NCBI GenBank assembly: GCA_017518705.1
Contig: JAFWUC010000066.1
Location: 1 to 57,794 of the forward strand
Direction: 5' to 3'
From: Clostridia bacterium
Lineage (GTDB): Bacteria; Bacillota_A; Clostridia; Christensenellales; Aristaeellaceae
Length of the DNA: 57,794 nucleotides
Positions 51,278 to 57,794 of this stretch are shown here, in pieces (positions within the stretch are counted from its first letter, which is position 1; each line of letters begins with the position of its first letter). The notes below the pieces were generated by a model that was not told where the DNA came from, did not search any database, and saw only the letters and a list, made by a program, of their open reading frames with translations. A program made the translations under genes and the position numbers.

Positions 51278-51864
51278 TATGCGCCTCCTTCGTGATAGCC
51301 TTCTTTGTAGAACACGGCGAACAGGGTCTTGGTCAGTATCCTGAGATCGTAATCGAAGCCCACGTTGCGGGCATATACGCCGTCCAGCAGCGCCTTTTCC
51401 TGCGGGTCCAGCTCGTCCCGGCCCCGGATCTGGGCCAGGCCCGTGATGCCGGGCCTTACCGCGTAGGCGCCGGTCTTCCTGCGCTCCTCGTCCAGCTCGA
51501 ACTCGTTCCACAGACAGGGGCGGAAGCCCACGAAGCTCATGTCGCCTTTCAGTATGTTGTACAGCTGGGGCAGTTCGTCAAGGGACAGGGTGCGCAGGTA
51601 CACGCCCACGCGGGTGATGTACCTGCCGCTCTGGTAGAGCTGGTTGGTGGCCATCTCGCTGGGGGCGTCGGTGCGCATGGTGCGGAACTTGTATATCTGG
51701 AAGGGCACTTCGTTCATGCCCAGGCGCTTCTGTTTGAACAGCACGGGGCCCTTGGAGTCCAGTTTGATTATCAGCGCGATCAGCGCCCAAAACGGCAAAA
51801 GCGCGACCAGGAGCACAAACGCTCCCGTCACGTCCAGTATCCGTTTTATGTAACGCCTGTACAA
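51277..51864 (-). CDS. Bacterial sugar transferase (polyprenyl-phosphate sugar-1-phosphate transferase)
   Basis: The 195-residue membrane enzyme starts a polymer by moving sugar-1-phosphate from a UDP-sugar to a lipid carrier. It has the short PF02397 form: one hydrophobic hairpin (about 10-32), then KGPVLFKQKRLGMNEVPFQI, YKFRTMRTD, LRTLSLDELPQLYNILKGDM and SFVGFRPCL, and RPGITGLAQIRGR. The start is a TTG, 9 bases after GGAGG. It leads the three-gene coupled operon. Confidence 0.93.
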   Translation of the reverse strand: MYRRYIKRILDVTGAFVLLVALLPFWALIALIIKLDSKGPVLFKQKRLGMNEVPFQIYKFRTMRTDAPSEMATNQLYQSGRYITRVGVYLRTLSLDELPQLYNILKGDMSFVGFRPCLWNEFELDEERRKTGAYAVRPGITGLAQIRGRDELDPQEKALLDGVYARNVGFDYDLRILTKTLFAVFYKEGYHEGGA

Positions 51865-51898
51865 ACCAACATGCCTCCGCGCACACTATATCAATGAT

Positions 51899-51927
51899 AT
51901 TATACCACCGAAGAGGGAAGGTGGCAA
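51899..51927 (-). promoter_or_regulatory. Sigma-A promoter of the wall-polymer operon
   Basis: On the minus strand TTGCCA (51927-51922) and TATAAT (51904-51899) are 17 bases apart, about 35 bases before the TTG start. Confidence 0.7.
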
Positions 51928-52050
51928 TAGAAGATTGAGTGAAGACAAAACAGGAAAAACTCTCTGCCGCGCAGGCACTGCCCGCAAAAAAAGCGCCGCG
52001 GCGCGGCGCCCTTGCGTATACGGATGACTGGGCAGCGGGATATATGCCCG

Positions 52051-52743
52051 TTATCTTGAGTATACGCCGGTCAGGACCTCGTTTTTATAGGCGTCCTTTA
52101 GCGGCAAATCGGGATACAGATCCGCGATGTCCGCCGCTTTTTGGTTGTCGTAGGGCACGGACAGCACCGTGATCTTAAGCGGGGCGGGCCCGTCTTCCCC
52201 CTCCAGAAGCAGCGCGTGGGCTCTGGTGACGCCCAGGTTGTTGCCCACGCTGCCGGTGTTCATGGCGTATCCGCCAACCAATGGACGCACGAAGGGCCTG
52301 TGGCTGTCCGCACAGATCAGGCCGCCGGCTTCCGGCCTGCCGTCGCGGAAACGGAAGCCCGCCCTGAGCTTTTCGTCGGGATCGCTGCTTATATACAGCG
52401 GATCCAGGAAGCGCCCGTGCACCAGGCGGAAACGGATGCCGCTGATGGTGAGTTCGTCCTCCAAAGGCAGGGAATCCAGCCAGTCGAAGCGCTCGGCGCC
52501 TATCTGATCCCTGTAAAAACGATGCTGTTCGCGGTTCATGCTGAGGCCACGGTCCCAGTTTCCCGCGATGCAGTGAGTACAGAAGCACCTGACCCAGTCG
52601 CAGGTCTTGTCGCTTTCGGGACCCTTGCCTACCGCGTCTCCCAGGAACCATATGTCGTCCGGCCCGATCTTGTCTATTTCCCGTTCCATGGCTTTGGTGG
52701 CGACCATATTGCCGTGCAGGTCGGCCAGAAGTACGATCTTCAT
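52051..52743 (-). CDS. Metallophosphoesterase family protein
   Basis: The 230-residue cytoplasmic phosphoesterase has the calcineurin-like motif set: ADLHGN (residues 7-12), FLGDAVGKGP, AGNWDR (the GNHD position), LVHGRF, and ADSHRPF in place of GHTH, ending MNTGSVGNNLG. The GNHD box reads GNWD, as in some YmdB/ApaH-like relatives. The substrate is unknown. It is followed leftward by the wall-polymer operon, but a promoter separates them. Confidence 0.85.
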   Translation of the reverse strand: MKIVLLADLHGNMVATKAMEREIDKIGPDDIWFLGDAVGKGPESDKTCDWVRCFCTHCIAGNWDRGLSMNREQHRFYRDQIGAERFDWLDSLPLEDELTISGIRFRLVHGRFLDPLYISSDPDEKLRAGFRFRDGRPEAGGLICADSHRPFVRPLVGGYAMNTGSVGNNLGVTRAHALLLEGEDGPAPLKITVLSVPYDNQKAADIADLYPDLPLKDAYKNEVLTGVYSR

Positions 52744-52798
52744 CCTCTGTTCCTCCGATTTTTAAGCGTATTTCCCTGCAGCGCGTTTAGAGGCCGGG

Positions 52799-53890
52799 TC
52801 ATTCTGCCGCGGGGTCAGTGTAGGCGGCGGCGAACGCGTCGGCGTCCGGATATACCTTCGGCTTAAGGCCCGCTTTTTCGTATTCCCGCAGGTAGGAGAG
52901 CAGTACGGCGTCAAATCCGGCGGCTGTTTTTTCAAGGTCCCCGGGGTCGTAAGCGGAAAGCGCGTCGTAATGAGCGATATCGACGCTGCCGGAGATGTCG
53001 GACAGCATTTCGTCCAGGCTGCCCAGGCTCATGAAAGCCAGATGGCGGTCGCCCGTCTGGGCGGCCAAAGCCATTTTCCCGTGCCAGTTCGAGTACATTT
53101 CTTCGTAAGTCCCGCCGAGCGTTTCGGGGGAAGGCTTTGCTTTCGGCGGCAGGAGCGTCTGCCGTGCGCGCTCAAAACACGCCGTCGTTTCCCTGACGAG
53201 CGCCGTGAGCCGCTGTTTTAGCGCGGTGACGGTACTTGCGGACAGCACGTCTTCGATCAGTTCGCACAGGCGCTCGGGCCGGTTTTTCATGGCGTTCAGT
53301 TCTTCGAACCGGCGCCTGACGCCCCTGCGGAAATAGGTCTTGTTCAGCATGGCGACGGCGTTTTCGGTGTAATACAGTACGCCGCAGGCCGGCTTTAGCG
53401 CTTCATGCGGCGTTTCGGCGAGCATCGCCAGGGCGTACAGGCGCTGCGCTTCCTTGAGCGCGTCTTCCGCTTTGAGGTGATCCGCCTCGCAGAAGGGCCG
53501 GTCAAGTATCCGCCTGACCCCGGCGCGCAAAGCTTCCAGCTCGTCCATATACCTGTCGTCCGCGCAGTAAACGATCCGGGAATCCATAAGCTTGGCGATA
53601 TTCGGATCGCCAAACTCCGCGTCCCGGCGCAGGCTTTCCCAGTCCGTGCAGTAGATATCGTAGCCTACGGGCGGGTCTTCCAGTATGAAAGCGCTGCCCA
53701 GCTGCCACCCGCGGCTGTCGTTAATGAGTATCAGCAGGTCCAGGTCGGACAGAGGATGGACGTCTCCCGTCTCAAACGAACCGTATATGCCTATCAGCGC
53801 GACCGCGCCCGGGCACACGGCTTTCTCTTTTTCAAGTACGGCGTCTATGATCTTTTTGTTTCGTATCTCGGCGGCTTTCAGGCGGATCAC
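52799..53890 (-). CDS. Nucleotidyltransferase-domain protein with helical C-terminal region
   Basis: The 363-residue protein has a Pol-beta-type nucleotidyltransferase site in GIYGSFETGDVHPLSDLDLL: GS at 37-38 and the two metal acids D49 and D51. A third acid is likely in VGYDIYCTDW near 75-84. The C-terminal 220 residues are mainly helical (a HEPN-like or substrate-recognition role is possible). The layout is like aminoglycoside-type or toxin-type nucleotidyltransferases, but neither can be claimed. The start is a GTG with a poor ribosome site, so the true start may differ. It stands 55 bases before the phosphoesterase gene. Confidence 0.7.
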   Translation of the reverse strand: MIRLKAAEIRNKKIIDAVLEKEKAVCPGAVALIGIYGSFETGDVHPLSDLDLLILINDSRGWQLGSAFILEDPPVGYDIYCTDWESLRRDAEFGDPNIAKLMDSRIVYCADDRYMDELEALRAGVRRILDRPFCEADHLKAEDALKEAQRLYALAMLAETPHEALKPACGVLYYTENAVAMLNKTYFRRGVRRRFEELNAMKNRPERLCELIEDVLSASTVTALKQRLTALVRETTACFERARQTLLPPKAKPSPETLGGTYEEMYSNWHGKMALAAQTGDRHLAFMSLGSLDEMLSDISGSVDIAHYDALSAYDPGDLEKTAAGFDAVLLSYLREYEKAGLKPKVYPDADAFAAAYTDPAAE

Positions 53891-54023
53891 TTCCCTGCTT
53901 TATGGATTTGCGCATATCGCCTGTATTATACAGTAACATGGACAAAAACGGAAGAAAGCGCGTGCACTTTCTTCCGCATGTGTTTATGTGTTCAGATCAA
54001 AACGGGTGAAGGGGTTTCCCCGG

Positions 54024-56732
54024 TCACAGCTGCGCCAGTTCCGCGTCTATCCTGGCCAGGGTCTCGTCCCGGTCGGCGCTGTTGAGGCGCATGGTGACCG
54101 CTTCTTTCAGGGACACCACCTTCAGGTAGCTGGGCACCAGGGGCAGCTTGGGATAGTATTTGAGCACTATCTCGCCGGCTTTCGGGTTTTCCAGCAGTTC
54201 CGCCACCATGTCGCGGCTGGAGAACAGGCCCTTTACGGGCACGGTGGGCATGAAGGTGAGGGAGAAGTCTCCCGCCATGAGCTCGAACTTTTCCTGCTCG
54301 CAGGGCAGCGTGAGCAGGGCGGTGGCGCCGAAAGGCACGCGGCAGGAGTAGCTCACCGTGCCGTCGGGATTGACCTTCCAGCTTACGCGCCATTCGCCCG
54401 CGGCGCTGTCCAGCGTCATGTCCGCATTTTTGAGGGAGGAGGAGAAGTGGGGGGTGAGCTCCGCGCGCCTGAAGCCGGGGTCAAGGGGCTTGATGCCCGC
54501 CACGTCGGCGTACATCCAGCCCACCACCGCGCCGTAAGCGTAGTGGTTCAGGCTGTTCATGCCCGTGCCCGAGATGCTGCCGTCGGGCAGCACGCTGTTC
54601 CACCTTTCCCATACGGTGGTGGCGCCCAGCTTGACCTCGTACAGCCAGCCGGGGTATTCCTCGTTGAGCAGCAGGCGGAACGCCCTGTCCGCCCTGCCCA
54701 TGCGGGTGAGCTCTTTGCACAGCAGGGGAGTGCCCACGAAGCCCGTTTCGAGCAGCCCGCGGCTGTAGCTGATCTTCTGCTCCAGCAGTTCCCGGGTGTG
54801 CTCGGGCTTCAGGGACAGATCCTGATTGAGCGCCATAAGGTACGCGGTCTGGGTGTTTACGCCCACTCGGCCGTTCTTGGTTATGTATTCGTCCCGGATC
54901 ATGCCGAGCAGCCAGTCGGCCATGTCGGAGTACTTTTTCGCGTCCTCCTTAAGGCCCAGGACTTCGGCGGCTTTGGCGGTCAGCGTGGCGCTCAGGCGGA
55001 AGTGCACCAGGGCGATAAGGGGCTTGTCCGTGCCGCCCAGGGAGCCGTCGCCGATCTTGGGACCGTCCAGCGCCAGCCAGTCGCCGAAGTGGAAGTGGTT
55101 GCGCCAGCCCTGGTCTTTGCTCTCCAGGCGGTACATGTATTCCACCCAGTCCCGCATGGCGGGATAGCTGTCTTTGAGCACGGTACTGTCGCCGGTGTGC
55201 ATGTAGGTGTTCCAGGGGATCACGCACGCGGCGTCCGCCCAGGCGGCGGAGCAGCCGATGTTGCCGAAGGCGGGTACCACGTTGGGCACTTCGCCGTCGC
55301 GGGTGACCTGCTCGGTGCGCAGGTCGTACATGAACTTGTCGTAGAAGGCGCGGCAGTCCCTCTGGTAAAGGGCGGTGTCGGAGAACACCTGCGCGTCGCC
55401 CGTCCAGCCCATGCGCTCGTCCCTCTGGGGGCAGTCGGTGGGCACGTCCAGGAAGTTGCCAATCTGGCCCCACTCGGCGTTCTTGATAAGCCGGTTGATA
55501 AGCGCGTGGCCCGTGGTGAGGCAGCCGGTCCGGGTCATCTCGGAGTGCATGACCAGGCCCGTAAAGTCCTCCGCCTTAAGTTCACTGACGCCTTCGATCT
55601 TCGCGTAGCGGTAGCCGTAGAAGGTGAAGCGGGGGCGCAGCACGTGGGGCTTGCCGTCGGACACGTACACGTATTCCGCCTTGGCGGTGCGCAGGTTGTC
55701 GCGGTAGAAATTGCCCTTTTGCAGTATCTCGCCCACCTGCACGTGGATCTTCGTGCCTTTGGGTTCGTGTACCTTGAGGCGGAAAGCACCGGTCATGTTC
55801 TGCTTAAGGTCCATCACCGTCTCCCCGGCGGGGGTGACGATGAGCTCGGCGGGCAGTTCTTCAAACACCTTTACGGGCGGGGACAGGCGGGGAGTGAGCT
55901 CGCCCTTCGGCGCGTCCTTGACTATGGCGTTCACAGGCGGCAGGGCGGGCAGCGTGTCGTCGACGTACTCGCCGTCGTAGATGTTGGAGTTGTAAATATT
56001 GGTGCGGGTGACCGTCCATGTGCCGTCGGTGCCGATCACGTCTTCGGTGCCGTCCGCATAAGACAGCCTGACTTCCGCCAGCAGCCGCCAGGAAGAACCG
56101 TAATACCCGCCGCCGGTACGGTCGTCAAAGGAGAAGCGGCCCTTGTACCAGCCGTTGCCCAGGGTCACGTTGAGGGTGCCGCCGTCACAAAGCATGTCCG
56201 TGACGTCGAAGGTAAAGTACTGCACCCAGGAATTGTAGTTGTTGCAGTAGGGGGTCAGGCACTCGTCGCCCACCTTCTTGCCGTCTATATCGGCCTCGAA
56301 CAGGCCGAGGCCCGTGATGTACAGCCGCGCCCGTTTTAAGGGCTTTTTCACGGAAACGGCTTTGGAAAACACGGGATGCCGCTTTTCGGAGTCGTCGCAG
56401 CCGATCCACTCGGCCTGCCAGGGCTCGTCGAGCTTTGAGGTCTCGAAAAACGCTTCCTCGCTTTCGGCTTCCTCACCCGCGTCCGTCCTCACGCTGACCG
56501 TCCAGGTGTAGCGGGTGCGGGGGCTCAGCTCAAGGGGCAGCTCGGCGCCCAGGGAGTCCAGCTCCGTCCAGCCGGTATCGCAGAACGCTTCGCCCTCTTT
56601 TTTAACGACTATGCGGGCGGCTGCCTGGGTCTTGCCCCGGGCGTCCTCCACCTTCCAGGAAAACACCGTGTGCCTGAACAGGAACCCCACGGGATCGACG
56701 ATGCGGTTGAGCCTCAGATCGTATACGCGCAT
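54024..56732 (-). CDS. Alpha-L-rhamnosidase (GH78 family)
   Basis: The 902-residue enzyme removes terminal rhamnose from plant or microbial glycans by inversion. Domains in order are an N-terminal fibronectin-like unit (about 5-100), the Bac_rhamnosid_N sugar-binding domain (PLKRARLYITGLGLFEADID, GNGWYKGRF), a central beta domain (FTFYGYRYAKIEGV), the (alpha/alpha)6 barrel (FLDVPTDCPQRDERMGWTGD at about 435-455, GDWLALDG, TTVWERWNS) and a C-terminal domain. The acids in RDERMGWTGD and the Glu in VWERW are the expected active-site residues. There is no signal peptide, so it acts inside the cell on imported oligosaccharides. An extra C-terminal tail of about 80 residues is present. Confidence 0.92.
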   Translation of the reverse strand: MRVYDLRLNRIVDPVGFLFRHTVFSWKVEDARGKTQAAARIVVKKEGEAFCDTGWTELDSLGAELPLELSPRTRYTWTVSVRTDAGEEAESEEAFFETSKLDEPWQAEWIGCDDSEKRHPVFSKAVSVKKPLKRARLYITGLGLFEADIDGKKVGDECLTPYCNNYNSWVQYFTFDVTDMLCDGGTLNVTLGNGWYKGRFSFDDRTGGGYYGSSWRLLAEVRLSYADGTEDVIGTDGTWTVTRTNIYNSNIYDGEYVDDTLPALPPVNAIVKDAPKGELTPRLSPPVKVFEELPAELIVTPAGETVMDLKQNMTGAFRLKVHEPKGTKIHVQVGEILQKGNFYRDNLRTAKAEYVYVSDGKPHVLRPRFTFYGYRYAKIEGVSELKAEDFTGLVMHSEMTRTGCLTTGHALINRLIKNAEWGQIGNFLDVPTDCPQRDERMGWTGDAQVFSDTALYQRDCRAFYDKFMYDLRTEQVTRDGEVPNVVPAFGNIGCSAAWADAACVIPWNTYMHTGDSTVLKDSYPAMRDWVEYMYRLESKDQGWRNHFHFGDWLALDGPKIGDGSLGGTDKPLIALVHFRLSATLTAKAAEVLGLKEDAKKYSDMADWLLGMIRDEYITKNGRVGVNTQTAYLMALNQDLSLKPEHTRELLEQKISYSRGLLETGFVGTPLLCKELTRMGRADRAFRLLLNEEYPGWLYEVKLGATTVWERWNSVLPDGSISGTGMNSLNHYAYGAVVGWMYADVAGIKPLDPGFRRAELTPHFSSSLKNADMTLDSAAGEWRVSWKVNPDGTVSYSCRVPFGATALLTLPCEQEKFELMAGDFSLTFMPTVPVKGLFSSRDMVAELLENPKAGEIVLKYYPKLPLVPSYLKVVSLKEAVTMRLNSADRDETLARIDAELAQL

Positions 56733-56973
56733 AAGACCTCCTGCAAATAAGTATGTTCAATTTATTATAACAGATGATGTCTCAAAATAAAAGTTGGTTT
56801 TGTGTTGAGATTCCCGTGTCTGGACCTTTTGCATTACAAGGTCTGAAAGGCTCAAGGCTGTCATGATATTGACCTGTTGACCGATGTATTGTAAAAAGCA
56901 ATAGACTTGATACTCTCGTTACGTTATAATCTAAATGTAATGAGAGGGATTGATGCTATAGGAGGTCATAATC

Positions 56974-57725
56974 ATGAAAAGGGTAGTATGTATTGTTGTT
57001 GCAATATTTCTATTGGTGCTAAATGCTTTTGGTTATGCAGATACAGAGAAAGATATACTTTTTAGGAATATCCCTTGGGGTATAAACATTGATGAAGTTA
57101 AGGAAGCATTGTCTGATATAGACATCTGGAATGATAGTGATGGGTATGCTCTTTCGCATTGGGGAGATAAAAAAGAGTTTTATTTTGATAGAGAAGAAAA
57201 CGGGTGGTCTGGATGGTGCTTTAATAGTTATTCCGGTGAGCCCCTTAAAGTGGCAGGATATCCTTTAGTATGGTCTATGTGTATTGTTGCTATGGAATAA
57301 GTGAAGATGGGAAAGTATTGCGTGATAGAGAATCGTCTGAGTTCTATATGGCGTCATACATTTTCGATGTTCTTGATATTCAAGGGACTTTTTATGATTT
57401 AAAAGAGAAGATGATTGGCCTATACGGTATTGGCGAGGAAACAACCAGTTTTGGCAGTGGAGTATACAATACAGGGAATGATGAATGGAAGCCTTACAAA
57501 TCAACAACTGTAAGGATCGAGTGGAAAGGGAATAATAACACAGGTGTTGTACTGACTGCAACTTGGGACGATAGAGAGACAGGTGTTGGTTCATTTAACA
57601 GAGTCAAACTGATTTATGGAAGGACAGACTATGACCCGAAGCTTACAAGGATTGAAAAAGCAGTATTACAAGAACGGTTACAAACGGAAAAAAATAATAG
57701 AACAAATGACACAGATGGTTTATAA
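56974..57725 (+). pseudogene. Frameshifted secreted-protein gene with a 'WG' domain
   Basis: The first frame (56974-57300) encodes a signal peptide (MKRVVCIVVAIFLLVLNAFG, cut near YAD) and FRNIPWGINIDEVKEAL, then a Trp-rich stretch to KVAGYPLV. The protein text then goes on in another frame (VYVYCCYGISEDGKVLRDRE from about 57273) to a stop at 57725. Restoring one base near 57268 would join them as one protein of about 250 residues. The opening of the domain matches residues about 395-410 of the secreted protein at 46523. An AGGAGG site supports the start. AT-rich codon use marks it as different from the GH78 gene. The function is unknown. Confidence 0.65.
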
Positions 57726-57749
57726 AAGAGAAGCGGTAAGCTGGTTGAT

Positions 57750-57794
57750 ATGCTTCCTTTTGAGGATACAGAAAAAGAAAAACTGCACCTCAGA
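57750..57794 (+). CDS. Possible start of a further gene, 3' partial
   Basis: An ATG at 57750 opens a frame reading MLPFEDTEKEKLHLR to the window edge. No convincing ribosome site precedes it and too little is visible to name it. Confidence 0.2.
   Translation, partial: MLPFEDTEKEKLHLR

Noticed and set aside
53988..56339. A 783-codon plus-strand frame over the GH78 gene
   Set aside because: It is antisense to a gene with full rhamnosidase motifs and has no start context or domain.
1..57794. CRISPR arrays, tRNA or rRNA genes, complete insertion sequences
   Set aside because: No regularly spaced identical repeats, cloverleaf sequences, rRNA-like blocks or transposase motifs were recognised by reading. 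A search with dedicated tools could still find a weak case.

Overview
The window is a 57.8 kb chromosomal segment of a bacterium that is most likely an uncultured anaerobic member of the Clostridia (gut or rumen type, perhaps Christensenellales-like). The basis is strong GGAGG ribosome binding sites, acetate production through pta-ackA, a rubredoxin-first rubrerythrin, a BMP-type nucleoside ABC transporter, FloA/NfeD, LicD and CDP-glycerol wall-polymer genes, and very many secreted proteins of unknown function. Most of the DNA is GC-rich, with frequent ATA codons. Three AT-rich patches (about 9985-11760, 24550-25250 and 56740-57794) look acquired or eroded. The taxonomy is an inference.

Layout. 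1-2755: the end of a metal/phosphonate-type ABC importer. 2835-8467: three tandem secreted paralogues that carry the motif set of family GT80 sialyltransferases. 8489-9984: asnS. 9985-11760: AT-rich island with unknown secreted or membrane genes, one split by an amber codon. 11800-12513: palindromic repeat, a probable preQ1 riboswitch and queT. 12659-18332: leftward run of small enzymes (MPE phosphodiesterase, NUDIX, three GNATs, AraC regulator, flavoprotein). 18424-23605: BMP-type nucleoside transporter. 23879-24550: rubrerythrin. 24551-27804: eroded region with truncated genes, an acyltransferase and a duplicated XRE upstream region. 27899-31797: DUF2927-like protein, a nuclease-helicase gene interrupted by TGA, a Dabb protein and a repeat protein. 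31807-33359: floA and nfeD. 33403-37867: TIR-transmembrane-propeller protein plus HD-RyR protein. 38004-42072: small membrane proteins, WbsX-like protein and potassium channel. 42184-44582: ackA and pta. 44554-46371: GtrA and PRPP synthetase. 46484-53890: secreted protein, wall-polymer operon, phosphoesterase and nucleotidyltransferase. 54024-56732: GH78 rhamnosidase. 56974-57725: frameshifted secreted-protein gene.

The two most interesting systems are (a) the triplicated, exported GT80-like proteins, in which the base, acid and phosphate-binding residues all appear conserved, and (b) the TIR plus HD-RyR gene pair, which has the architecture of a nucleotide-signalling or defence unit. Several genes carry a single lesion: TAG at 10308, TGA at 29504, TAA at 42064 and a frameshift near 57270. 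All three stop codons are involved, so decay or sequence error explains this better than recoding. All family assignments come from reading motifs; no database search was run.
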